A stretch of 64,000 bases of DNA from the NCBI GenBank assembly GCA_963790545.1, contig CAWBPA010000017.1, positions 62,001 through 126,000 on the forward strand, written 5' to 3'. How positions within the stretch are numbered: position 1 is the stretch's first letter; each line of letters starts with the position of its first letter. Below are positions 37,828 through 46,460 of the stretch, in pieces. Below the pieces are notes generated by a model. It was not told the origin of the DNA and did not search any database. It worked only from the letters and a program-made list of their open reading frames with translations. A program made the position numbers and the translations under genes. The DNA is from DATBJG01 sp963790545. Lineage in GTDB: Bacteria > Acidobacteriota > Vicinamibacteria > Vicinamibacterales > JAMQPK01.

Positions 37828-38892
37828 TCAGGGTGTTGACGCTTCGTTTTGAACCCGCAACACGTGCGTGCCCTCCAGCTCGGAATACGCAAACAAACCG
37901 CCCTCGAAGAACACGACCTGACTGCGTGAATACCGCGCGATGTACTTGCGGAACACGTCAGCCCCATCGATGGTGCGAATGACGTACACGACGTCAGGAG
38001 CATCGCCGATTGAGAGCGTGGTGGTTTCACTGATCGCAATGAAGTGCCCGGACGGATCCACGGTCGCCGAAGTGATACTGCGCCCTTTCGTCGCGCGGTG
38101 AACACCGGAGCGCCCTTCGAGAGACCACGCCAGTTGATAGGCTCCATCTTCCCGGTACGCGTCCCAAGCCACCCAGCCGTCGCGATGTTGCAGGTAGGTC
38201 GTATATAGCGGCCGTACGGATCCAGGCGTGTACGGAACGTCGCGTTTACTTCCACCGAATCCGAGGACCAACGGCGCCTGGTCCCGCCAAAGGACGACCT
38301 CCAGCGTGGCGGTGTTGACTTCCATCAGAACGTAAGAGGCCGGACCGAACGGTGCCAGCTCGATCCTGAGGTCGCCGGAACGAGAGGACTGGTCAATCGG
38401 ACGGATGACAACACGCTCGAGGATCGGAGGCCCCGAACCGGCAACCCGCTCCAGCCAGCCGATAGCGTCGGCCGCATTCGACAGAATCGGCATGGCTTCG
38501 ATCGTGGTCATCTCGGGCGCGGGCACCAGTGGTGACATCGGATCCGCGAGTACCCACCAGCTCCGCCGTTGCACGTTCATATCGTATCGATCGAATATGG
38601 CCGCACCGCCGGGGACCGAATATTGAAGGCCGAGTGTGAAGTCTACGCGCCCGCCTGGCTGCACGGTCGGCATTGGAAGGCCAGCGTCGATCACGCGGCA
38701 ACTCGGAAGGCGGAGAAGCGAGTAACGCCCACTCCGCTCGTACACCCACCACTCTCCCACTCCACTGTCGCGTTGAGTCACGGGTGTCCGGACTTGCACG
38801 AGCGAAACATCGCGCACAACGCAGTGTTGCTCCCAATCCGTTCGCTCGAGGGCAGTGTCGGGCTCAATCAGAAAGTACGAAGGAATCGACAC
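37828..38892 (-). CDS. periplasmic part of an unknown membrane-anchored protein (amber-split)
   Basis: 354 aa in this open part (GTG 38892). It is beta-rich with blades such as RDGWVAWDAYREDGAYQLAW, ATVDPSGHFIAISETTTLSI and VVFFEGGLFAYSELEGTHVL, suggesting a propeller-like extracytoplasmic domain. The GTG start lies inside what reads as a final membrane helix (LVSIPSYFLI). Five codons upstream, in the same frame, is TAG, and before it is the membrane-protein frame 38908-39189. I therefore think this is the C-terminal half of one ~455-aa protein interrupted by a single amber codon. Family unknown. Confidence 0.65.
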   Translation of the reverse strand: MSIPSYFLIEPDTALERTDWEQHCVVRDVSLVQVRTPVTQRDSGVGEWWVYERSGRYSLLRLPSCRVIDAGLPMPTVQPGGRVDFTLGLQYSVPGGAAIFDRYDMNVQRRSWWVLADPMSPLVPAPEMTTIEAMPILSNAADAIGWLERVAGSGPPILERVVIRPIDQSSRSGDLRIELAPFGPASYVLMEVNTATLEVVLWRDQAPLVLGFGGSKRDVPYTPGSVRPLYTTYLQHRDGWVAWDAYREDGAYQLAWSLEGRSGVHRATKGRSITSATVDPSGHFIAISETTTLSIGDAPDVVYVIRTIDGADVFRKYIARYSRSQVVFFEGGLFAYSELEGTHVLRVQNEASTP

Positions 38893-38907
38893 GAGGTACG
38901 CGAGGTT

Positions 38908-39189
38908 CTAGCTGGCAGTCAGGATTGGAATGCCGACGAGCCAGACGAGGAGTCGAAGTCGCGATCCTCGGAGAGACCAGGCGAGCGTCAGCCCCAGCGC
39001 GAGCTGTGCTGCGAGCGCAACCGCGAAGTTTGCGGCAAGCCATGCTGGACCGAGACCCCCGGCGCCGGTCAGCTGTGCGAATAACGCCGCACCAAGGGGC
39101 CAGACGGCATGGGGTCCGACCAGCGGTACCAGATACACGCAGAACGAGCCGAGGATTGGGATTCCCCATCGCGAAAGCCAGCTACGCAT
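38908..39189 (-). CDS. N-terminal transmembrane part of the amber-split protein
   Basis: From ATG 39189 (AGGTGGAG upstream): MRSWLSRWGIPILGSFCVYL, AVWPLGAALFAQLTGAGG, LAANFAVALAAQLALGLTLA and LRLLVWLVGIPILTAS, then TAG at 38908-38910. There are three hydrophobic segments. After the TAG the same frame continues without change into NLAYLVSIPSYFLIEPD, the start of 37828-38892. Either a nonsense change, an assembly substitution or stop-codon readthrough separates the two. Confidence 0.6.
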   Translation of the reverse strand: MRSWLSRWGIPILGSFCVYLVPLVGPHAVWPLGAALFAQLTGAGGLGPAWLAANFAVALAAQLALGLTLAWSLRGSRLRLLVWLVGIPILTAS

Positions 39190-39308
39190 GGCCCACTCCA
39201 CCTAGGACTGTGGTCACCTCCATCGTATCGGTCGGACAGCCGCCCTGCTGATGACGAGGTAAGGCGGAGCCGAAGGAGCTGGGAGTAAGATCTCCCCCGG
39301 AGGCAACC

Positions 39309-40707
39309 ATGGCACTCTTCGTTGTCCGGCATCAGCACGCTGCAGAGCACTGCCCTGCTCAAGATCCTTACGCCGGGGCCTGGTTGCTGAATCATCTGAG
39401 CCGTCCGAACGTCCGGCAGCACGGCATTGAGATTCAAGGTGAGGCGGTCGTCAAAGGCGAGCACACTCTTGTACTTCATTGTTGAGGCGGGCGACGAAGA
39501 CCGGCTTCGAGAGTTCCTCCAACCCTTTCAAATGGCAGGCAGCCTCGACATCTACCCCGCGTCGACGTGCACGCGCGTCGTGGCGAGCGGCGGATGTGCC
39601 GTGGCGCTGCCACCGGCCGACGAGGTGCCGGCCGTCGATCCCGAGGACGCATGCCAGGAAGCCATCGACGCCGGGCTCGTCGTGCACCGCGCGTATCCGC
39701 TCAACTGCGAAACGTCGATTCCGGCGCTCGTTGGGGGCGTGGTCATGCCGAGCGCACATTTCTACGTGCGCAATCACTTTCAGATTCCAGACCTCGACCC
39801 GTCCGCTTTCCGACTATCGGTTGGCGGTCTCGTGGAGCGGCCGCTCAGCCTCAGCGTGCGTGACCTGCGCCAACTGCCGTCGACGGCGCTCGTCGTGACG
39901 CTCGAGTGCGCTGGCAACGGACGCACGTTGTTCAACCCGCCGATCGAAGGCGAGAAGTGGAACCTGGGGGCCGTGAGCACGGCCGAGTGGATTGGCGTCT
40001 CGCTTATGGAGGTTCTCGATCGTGCCGGCATTCAAACCGGTGCTCGAGACGTAGTGTTCCGCGGAGCAGACCGTGGTTCCGTTGCGGGACGCACGGAATC
40101 CATTCATTTCGAGCGAAGCCTCCCCATCGATCAGGCGCGTGATTCGGATGCGCTTCTGGCGTATGCGATGAACGGTGAACCGCTGCCGATCCAGCATGGA
40201 TATCCGCTGCGCCTCATCGTGCCTGGCTGGTATGCCGTGGCGTCGGTCAAATGGCTGACCGACATCGAGCTCATCAATCGGCCGTTCGTCGGGCATTATC
40301 AGACCGAGAAATACTGGTACGAATGGAAACGAGACGGCCGCGTGATCCGCGAGCCGGTCACGCTTCAGCAGGTCCGCGCCCTTATTACGGACCCGACGCC
40401 CCAACAAGTCGCGGCCTGCGGTGAGCTCGCGATCCGTGGCGTGGCGTGGTCGGGCGCTGCGCCCGTCGCTCGCGTCGAGGTCAGCGTGTCGGATGGTCCG
40501 TGGCAGGAGGCACGCCTGGTCAGCGAGCGGAAGCGGCACAGCTGGCAGTGGTGGGAACTGATCACCCGGATTCAGGAGCCGGGTGAGGTGCTACTGAAGG
40601 CTCGTGCGACGGACCTTGCGGGTCGCGCGCAACCAGAACACGCCGAGTGGAATCAGCTCGGCTACGGAAACAATTCGATCCACTCCGTGCCGGTTCGAAT
40701 CGTGTAG
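39309..40707 (+). CDS. sulfite-oxidase-like molybdopterin enzyme with N-terminal extra domain, one frameshift
   Basis: ATG 39309 starts MALFVVRHQHAAEHCPAQDP and NHLSRPNVRQHGIEIQGEAV; a one-base break near 39470 leads into YFIVEAGDEDRLREFLQPFQ and DIYPASTCTRVVASGGC, a ferredoxin-like ~95-aa domain. The sulfite oxidase catalytic fold follows: HFYVRNHFQIPDLDPSAFRL, VTLECAGNGRTLF (Mo-coordinating Cys), RGADRGSVAGRTESIHFERS, GYPLRLIVPGWYAVASVKWL, then the Ig-like dimerisation domain (GELAIRGVAWSGAAPVARVE). It is expected to oxidise sulfite or reduce sulfoxides using Mo-MPT. No haem motif and no signal peptide are seen. Confidence 0.85.
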
Positions 40708-40718
40708 GGATAACCTCT

Positions 40719-40772
40719 GCCTGCCTCGCCGTAGCCGAAGGCGAAGGCGGGTGACCTCCGTGGTGAGAAGCG
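40719..40772. repeat. class B hairpin fused to a class C nonamer
   Basis: CTGCCTCGCCGTAGCCGAAGGCGAAGGCGGG-type stem-loop (40719-40750; compare 7534 and 27784) runs directly into CTCCGTGGTGAGAAGCG (40755-40772), which also follows the class C arm at 16757-16773. The chimera suggests recombination or insertion between repeat classes. Confidence 0.65.
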
Positions 40773-40782
40773 TAAGATGCGT

Positions 40783-41334
40783 TCAGCCCCGATTGCGCGT
40801 CTGAATCGAGACCACCGCAAACTCCGAACCATTCGGTCGCGGCTCGACCGAGACAAGGCGATGATGCGCTTCGGTCCCAACGACGAGCTGAATCGCCGGT
40901 GACATCAGCCTCTTTTTGCAGACGGGCAGACGCAATCCGCGCCTGCCTTTAAAGTCGACGTTGCCCCGGCACTCGGTGACGTTGCCATACGTCTTCATTT
41001 GGTTCTTGTAGAAGTCAACAATGGCTTGCGGGGCGGCGTCGCTCTCGAAGCTCGCAGCCACGACTTCCAGGCCGAAGAAGGGAGCACCAATGCTGACCTC
41101 GGCGCTCTCGTGTTCCTGGTTGGCCCTGCGGACCGGGCGCGAACCTGGATAGACGGGAAGCCCGACGTTTGGCGACTCGAGGTCTGTCCGGACGGAAAGG
41201 TCGCCAATCGGCGTGCGGATGTCGACCTTGGTCTCCTCGCCCGGCGCTCCCTCGCGCACTTCGAAACAGGCAGAAAACGACAGCATGGCGGCAACCGCGA
41301 CGGCGAGGCCCAGATACTTCTTGCGGGTCTTCAT
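40783..41334 (-). CDS. lipoprotein, unknown function
   Basis: 183 aa, intact. Lys/Arg-rich start MKTRKKYLGLAVAVAAMLSF with lipobox FSAC (Cys23) indicates a type II signal peptide and lipid anchoring. The mature part includes VDIRTPIGDLSVRTDLESPN, LPVYPGSRPV, AVVDFYKNQMKTYG-like AIVDFYKNQMKTYGNVTE and two cysteines in ECRGNVDFKGRRGLRLPVCK. The VYPGS...VxFYKxxL pattern resembles small lipoproteins of unknown function in Acidobacteria. Direction is the same as the NHL gene upstream, with a REP-like hairpin in between. Confidence 0.78.
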   Translation of the reverse strand: MKTRKKYLGLAVAVAAMLSFSACFEVREGAPGEETKVDIRTPIGDLSVRTDLESPNVGLPVYPGSRPVRRANQEHESAEVSIGAPFFGLEVVAASFESDAAPQAIVDFYKNQMKTYGNVTECRGNVDFKGRRGLRLPVCKKRLMSPAIQLVVGTEAHHRLVSVEPRPNGSEFAVVSIQTRNRG

Positions 41335-41358
41335 GTCCGTTCCCTCCGAAAGCCCTTC

Positions 41359-41388
41359 AGGCAGGCCTGAAGGCCTGGGCTACGTACT
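41359..41388 (-). repeat. REP-like hairpin (element A4)
   Basis: Minus strand: CGTAGC, then CAGGCC-TTCA-GGCCTG (41363-41378). Lies upstream of the lipoprotein gene. Confidence 0.85.
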
Positions 41389-41443
41389 CGGGTTGCATAC
41401 TCGGGCTTTCCGGTAGATACGGCTCGAGACGAGTTGCGGTTCC

Positions 41444-42556
41444 CTAACTCTTCCTAATCAGCTTCTGCATTCCGGCCGCCGTCTGGGCGATATACAGATT
41501 CCCTTTTGAATCGGTGGCAATCAAGTGTCCACCCCCAATCATGCCCGTAACCTTGATGGCGCCCACAGCCTCGAGCGTCTTGCGATCGACGACCACGATA
41601 TCGTCGCCGTTCCCGACATAGAGAAATCGTTGTTCAGGATCAGACGACAATGTCAGGTCTCGAGCGAATGGCGTCGCGGTTTTGACCAGCTGCTTGACGA
41701 ATTTGCCGTCGGTCGTAAACGTCTGGACACGCCGGTTCTCGCGGTCGGCCACGTACACCATTCCGTCCCTGGCAACGCGAATCGCGTGGAGAATGCTGAA
41801 ATTCTGGGGACCCGGCCCTTCAGGAAAGCTCTTGGGCGTCACAACCTCGCAGTGGTCATCGTCCATGGGCTTGTTGCCAAATGCGCCCCACATCCGTTTG
41901 AACGTGCCTTTGTCCCCATCAAACACCACCACGCGGTGATTGCCATAGCCATCTGCGACAAAGAGCTCGTTGGTCTGAGGGTGCAGCCACATGTCCGCGG
42001 CCCGATGGACGTTCTGGGTGTCCGCATTTCCGTGGCTCTGGTTGCTGCGACCAATCTGCAGCAGAAACTTGCCGTCGGGCGTGAACTTCAGGATCTGGTC
42101 GTCTGCAACGGGCTTCAGCCCCGGCAGACCATTCGTCGGGCAATTGTTGCCGCTCACCCACACAAAGCCCCGAGAGTCCACGTGGATGCCGTGCTCCCGT
42201 TCGGGCCACTCGAAACCAGCGCCGGCGCCGCCCCAGGCTTTGACGAAGTTTCCCGCCGTATCGAAGACCACGACAGGGAGTGCCGCCATGGCGGCATCGC
42301 CCGGCTTGAGCGTTCGAGGACGATGGAGGAGCCAGACGTTGTCCTGGGCATCGACCGCAAACGCCGAGGCATCGCCAAGCTTCCATTTCGCAGGCACTTT
42401 CGGCCAGGTCCGGTCCACTTCGAACATCGGCAGGCTGGTCGAAGATGCGGGCGGGGCTTGAGCTATTGCCGGAATCTGCCGTCGCCAGTCGTCCAGGGCG
42501 CCCGCGAACACGACGAGGACACCAACAACGGCATAACCGGTGACTGTGGACTTCAC
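41444..42556 (-). CDS. secreted NHL-repeat beta-propeller protein 2
   Basis: 370 aa, intact. GTG 42556 is preceded by AGGAGG at ideal spacing and opens a leader (MKSTVTGYAVVGVLVVFAGA); the longer upstream frame is arbitrary. Propeller blades: SAFAVDAQDNVWLLHRPRTL, EHGIHVDSRGFVWVSGNNCP, DMWLHPQTNELFVADGYGNH, HAIRVARDGMVYVADRENRR, LTLSSDPEQRFLYVGNGDDI, LIATDSKGNLYIAQTAAG. Two cysteines lie in NNCPTNG and DDDHCEV. Function unknown; propellers of this type typically bind ligands or act as lyase-like scaffolds. Paralogous to 18718-19855. Confidence 0.85.
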   Translation of the reverse strand: MKSTVTGYAVVGVLVVFAGALDDWRRQIPAIAQAPPASSTSLPMFEVDRTWPKVPAKWKLGDASAFAVDAQDNVWLLHRPRTLKPGDAAMAALPVVVFDTAGNFVKAWGGAGAGFEWPEREHGIHVDSRGFVWVSGNNCPTNGLPGLKPVADDQILKFTPDGKFLLQIGRSNQSHGNADTQNVHRAADMWLHPQTNELFVADGYGNHRVVVFDGDKGTFKRMWGAFGNKPMDDDHCEVVTPKSFPEGPGPQNFSILHAIRVARDGMVYVADRENRRVQTFTTDGKFVKQLVKTATPFARDLTLSSDPEQRFLYVGNGDDIVVVDRKTLEAVGAIKVTGMIGGGHLIATDSKGNLYIAQTAAGMQKLIRKS

Positions 42557-42569
42557 AGGGCCTCCTGCT

Positions 42570-42601
42570 TTCCGTTTACCGTTATTCGTTTTCCGTTCTT
42601 C
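42570..42601. repeat. degenerate heptamer tract, TTCCGTT type (4 units)
   Basis: TTCCGTT, TACCGTT, ATTCGTT, TTCCGTT in phase, directly upstream of the NHL gene's AGGAGG. Two CAGACTT-like heptamers follow near 42608-42622. Confidence 0.75.
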
Positions 42602-42702
42602 ACAAGTGCAGACTTCAGACAAGCACTCAAACGGACGAGGGAATACTGAAACGGCTCTTTGCGGGAGAGTATCTGCCGTCGGCCTTTAACAAGCAATAAT
42701 GA

Positions 42703-45700
42703 TCAAGACGCCGCTACATCGGGAAACCACGATGTCAGCCATTTCATATCCAGCGCGCGACTGTACAGCTGCACGTCCTCGAGTAACACGGCCGCGTGTT
42801 CGTGGTCTCCGGGCTTGCCCCGCGACACGAGCATCCACGCGTACCCGCACTGGGTGATGGCGAGCCACGGCCACGCCTGCATGCGCGTGTTCATGTCAAT
42901 GGCGTGCCGGAATCGCCGCTCCGCATCCTCCCACGAGCCACTTGCGGAGGCGGCCATGCCAAGACCGAAGGAGACGGCGCCACCTGAGATGGCCGTGTTG
43001 CCGGCCACAATCACCCGTTCGCCATACGGCTCCAGCCGCTCATAGAGTTTCTCCGCACGGGGACGGTCCGCCAGGAACCAACTGACCGTACAGAGCTGAC
43101 TGAGAATTGAGACGAAGCTGCCATCGATGGTCAGATCGTCGAAATCGTACCGGGCCAGCTGGGTAAATTCCCGGCGTGCTTCTTCCAGCCGTCCCATGAA
43201 GCAATACAGGCGGGCGAGTTGGGCACGCCAGCTCTGGATCAGCGGGTACTTGCCAACCAGGCTCTCGAGCAGCACCTCGCTCTCGTCGAACCGACCCTGA
43301 AGCCACAGGACGGCGTTTCGCAGCACCGTGCAGAACAATGTGGCGTTGACGTCTTGCGCCCGTTGACCGATGGCCAGTGCCTCGGCGATCCCCTTCTCTG
43401 ATTCGGCCAACCGGCCGCAGAAGCAGTCGAGCGACGCGCGGCAGAAGGGAACGTACCAGAGGTATCTGGGCTGCCGGAGCTCATTCGCGAGCCGGTCGTA
43501 CGTGGTCAGCTCTCGTTCGACTCCGGCCAGGTCTGCCAGCTCGAGCCGCTCGCGAAGGCACCGATAGTGGCCGCGCAGCGCCATCTCGGTGTCCCCCGCT
43601 TGTTCGGCAACGTGAACAATCTCGATCGCGAGCGCCAACCGCTCCTCCGTGCGGTTGAAGCCTTCGAGAGCGATACACCGGCTGTAGAGCGCGGCAAGCC
43701 TGGCGGCGCTATCGTCACCACGCCGGGCGATCGTCACGGCTTGCTCGCTGAGGGCCGTCCGCTCCGGCGGCGAGTGATAGAGCGCCAGGGACAACTGCGC
43801 GAAGAGCCGTGCGCGAATCGAGCTCGACACGTTGTTGGATTGCGCCAACGCTTCGCGGAGCAGGCCGATCTGGAGCTCATCCACGCCGCGACCGAGCCGT
43901 GTTCTGGCAGCGGTTCCCGATCCGATTCCCAGCGCTGCGCGCGCCAACTGGTCCACAGATCCACGCTGCCTCGCCAACGTGGCAGCTCGCTCGAACGTGT
44001 CGTACGCCAAATCGACCAGCCCGGCCTTCATCTGTACTTCGCCCAGGCTCAGGAGCAGCTCGCACCGCCGCCCCTCGTCGACCCCGCCTCCGATCTCCAG
44101 AGCGCGAAGCGCCGCCTCGTAGTGATTGACGGCCTCTTCGTACGCCAGCAGCCGATCGGCACGTTCGGCGGCGCGCACGGCATATGTGATGGCGTTGTCG
44201 GCCTGACCGAGCGAGATCGCCTGAAAGAAGTGATGAGCGAGCGCCTCGTACGGCGCGTCTGATGACTCGCCGTGCCTGGCCACCAACACCTCGCCGATTT
44301 GAAGATGCACGCGTGCGCGACGTAAGGCGCTCATACCGTCATAGATGGTCTCCCGGATTAGCGCATGCGAGAATCGGTACCCGCCGGGCATGCCGGTTTG
44401 CTCGCTCACCAGACGCGCCGCCGTCGCCTCTTCAAGAGCGTCTGCGAGACCATCGCGGTCCAGCTCGCCGAGGCGTTCGAATGTACTCAGCTCGAATTCG
44501 CGGCCCATGACGGCGGCGATTTCGAGAATGCGATTACACGAGTCCGATACCTGAGCCAACCTCCGCACCACGACCTCGCGCACCCCTTCCGGAAGTGTGA
44601 CCGTCCACGGGCCCGATTCGTCGACGCGATCGAGCTGTCCGGTCGCGACGAGCAACCTGACGACCTCTTTGACAAAAAATGGATTGCCTTCGGTTTCCCG
44701 ATAGACAGCGCTGACGAGCCGTGGAGGCGGCGCCGCGCCGGTCGTCATTTCGATGAAGCGCGCCACGTCAGCCTCGTCGAGGCCGGCGAGCTCGATGCGG
44801 CGATCGAGTCCCTGGCCGGCCAGCACTCCAAGCATCTGCGTGAGGGGGTGACGACGGTCGATTGGAAAATTGCGGTAGGTGGCAATCACCAACAGTCGCG
44901 CTGTTTTCAGCTCTTTCGCCAGAAACTGCAACAGCAGCAGCGAAGGCATGTCGGCCCAGTGCACGTCATCCAGGAAGAGCACTATGGGCTTCAGACTGCC
45001 GGCGTTCCTCAGGAACGTGGTTACGCTGTCGAATAGACGAAAGCGCGCTTGTTCGGGCTCGAGTGAGGGCGGGCCGGGTAATTCGGGCAGGTGCCGCGCG
45101 ATTTCCATGTCGAGCTGGGCGATGGTGGCGGCGCCAGTACCCATCACCGACACGAGCTCGTCGGGCGTCCGCTGCGTCACGTAGGTGCGAATCAGCTGGA
45201 CCCAGGGCCAATACGCAGGCGCGCCTTCGCCTTCGTGGCAGTGAGCGCGAAGAACTTCCGCCCCCCGGATGTGGGCATAGGTCAGCAACTGTTCGGCGGT
45301 GGCGGTCTTTCCGCTGCCAGGCTCTCCCGCCACCAGGAGGACCTGCACACGCCCGCCGAGGGTCTCGTCGAACGCCCGCCGCAACTCCTGCAGCTCCGAT
45401 ACACGACCGACGAACACCCCGGCCGCCAACCGATCCAGCGGCCAGGGGTACCGCTGGGGCTCGGTCGCGAGCTCTCCCGTTGAGAGCGAGATGGACGCCA
45501 GCGCCCGACTCACCTCCTCGGCGTTTGCCGGTCGGTTTTCCGGCGACTTTGCCAGCAGCTTCAGAATCAGCGAATCGAAGGCCGGCGGAATTCCCGGAAC
45601 ATGCCAGGAGGGAGCGACGGGCGCCGCGTGCAAATGCTGCGAGATGATGGCCGCAATCGTATCCCCGACAAACGGTAAACGGCCCGCGAGCAGCTCGTAG

Positions 45701-46374
45701 AGCATCACGCCAAGCGAATAGAGATCGCCACGAGGGTCGGCAAACTGCCCGGTGGCCTGTTCGGGCGCCATATAGGCGACAGTTCCCAGCAACACGCCTT
45801 CGAGCGAGACGCGCGAGAGGTTCAAACCAGCCGCCAGGCCGAAGTCTCCGAGCTTGATCGTTCCGTCGCGGGTAAGCCAGACATTGCCCGGTTTCAGGTC
45901 GCGGTGCACGATGCCGCGTTGATGCGCGTACTGTAACGCCTCGCAAATCTGTGCCCCGATTCGTACGACCTCCGCCACGGGCAGCCGATGATCCGGCGCG
46001 CTTCTCCGCAGCGCGTGGACCGAGCCGCCGTCCACAAATTGCGCCACGATGTAAGGCTGTCCCTGTTCCTCCCCGATGTCGAACACGGTGACAATGTGAG
46101 GATGGTCCCCGAGTCGGGCGAGGGTCCTCGCCTCGCGATGAAACCGCGCGAGGTCCTCCTGCTCGAAGTCGCCGACCTTGAGGGCGGCAATCACGACGTC
46201 ACGCTCGAGGCGTGTGTCGTACGCGAGGTACACCCGCTTCTGCCCTCCCTCACCAAGCAGTCGCTTCACCTCATACCGCCCTGAGCCGTAGGTGGAGGCG
46301 ACAGTAGAAACGGGCACGTTGGCGGCCCGTGGCGACGTCGAAGCAATGGTCTCGCGATGATCGTCGTTCGGCAT
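42703..46374 (-). CDS. PknK-like Ser/Thr kinase fused to AAA ATPase and TPR-like regulatory region
   Basis: 1223 aa without any frame break. Kinase domain (about 30-295): GRYEVKRLLGEGGQKRVYLA, VVIAALKVGDFE, GIVHRDLKPGNVWL, IKLGDFGLAAG, GTVAYMAPEQATGQFADPRG. ATPase domain: VFVGRVSELQELRRAFDETL, Walker A GEPGSGKTA near residue 348, VLFLDDVHWADMPSLLLLQF (Walker B), EGNPFFVKEVVRLLVATGQL (sensor-like AAA_16). The last ~500 residues are helical repeats (ALEIGGGVDEGRRCELLLSL, RLYCFMGRLEEARREFTQLA). This is the PknK/LuxR-adenylate-cyclase-like STAND layout: a cytosolic signal-responsive kinase with nucleotide-gated activity. It is divergent from the Tat-exported ThDP enzyme at 46461. Confidence 0.92.
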   Translation of the reverse strand: MPNDDHRETIASTSPRAANVPVSTVASTYGSGRYEVKRLLGEGGQKRVYLAYDTRLERDVVIAALKVGDFEQEDLARFHREARTLARLGDHPHIVTVFDIGEEQGQPYIVAQFVDGGSVHALRRSAPDHRLPVAEVVRIGAQICEALQYAHQRGIVHRDLKPGNVWLTRDGTIKLGDFGLAAGLNLSRVSLEGVLLGTVAYMAPEQATGQFADPRGDLYSLGVMLYELLAGRLPFVGDTIAAIISQHLHAAPVAPSWHVPGIPPAFDSLILKLLAKSPENRPANAEEVSRALASISLSTGELATEPQRYPWPLDRLAAGVFVGRVSELQELRRAFDETLGGRVQVLLVAGEPGSGKTATAEQLLTYAHIRGAEVLRAHCHEGEGAPAYWPWVQLIRTYVTQRTPDELVSVMGTGAATIAQLDMEIARHLPELPGPPSLEPEQARFRLFDSVTTFLRNAGSLKPIVLFLDDVHWADMPSLLLLQFLAKELKTARLLVIATYRNFPIDRRHPLTQMLGVLAGQGLDRRIELAGLDEADVARFIEMTTGAAPPPRLVSAVYRETEGNPFFVKEVVRLLVATGQLDRVDESGPWTVTLPEGVREVVVRRLAQVSDSCNRILEIAAVMGREFELSTFERLGELDRDGLADALEEATAARLVSEQTGMPGGYRFSHALIRETIYDGMSALRRARVHLQIGEVLVARHGESSDAPYEALAHHFFQAISLGQADNAITYAVRAAERADRLLAYEEAVNHYEAALRALEIGGGVDEGRRCELLLSLGEVQMKAGLVDLAYDTFERAATLARQRGSVDQLARAALGIGSGTAARTRLGRGVDELQIGLLREALAQSNNVSSSIRARLFAQLSLALYHSPPERTALSEQAVTIARRGDDSAARLAALYSRCIALEGFNRTEERLALAIEIVHVAEQAGDTEMALRGHYRCLRERLELADLAGVERELTTYDRLANELRQPRYLWYVPFCRASLDCFCGRLAESEKGIAEALAIGQRAQDVNATLFCTVLRNAVLWLQGRFDESEVLLESLVGKYPLIQSWRAQLARLYCFMGRLEEARREFTQLARYDFDDLTIDGSFVSILSQLCTVSWFLADRPRAEKLYERLEPYGERVIVAGNTAISGGAVSFGLGMAASASGSWEDAERRFRHAIDMNTRMQAWPWLAITQCGYAWMLVSRGKPGDHEHAAVLLEDVQLYSRALDMKWLTSWFPDVAAS

Positions 46375-46387
46375 GACGAGAAGAAAC

Positions 46388-46423
46388 CAGAATACAGAAT
46401 TCAGAATACAGAATTCAGAATAC
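46388..46423. repeat. degenerate heptamer tract, CAGAATW type (5 units)
   Basis: CAGAATA and CAGAATT alternate over five in-phase heptamers, between the divergent kinase and ThDP-enzyme genes. Confidence 0.9.
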
Positions 46424-46460
46424 TTTGAACCTGCGGCGGCCGCAGGTGTAGCATGCTGTC

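Noticed and set aside
40691..40707. GGTTCGAAT resembling a tRNA T-loop
   Set aside because: It encodes the last residues of the sulfite-oxidase-like protein (VPVRIV) and no cloverleaf can be drawn around it.
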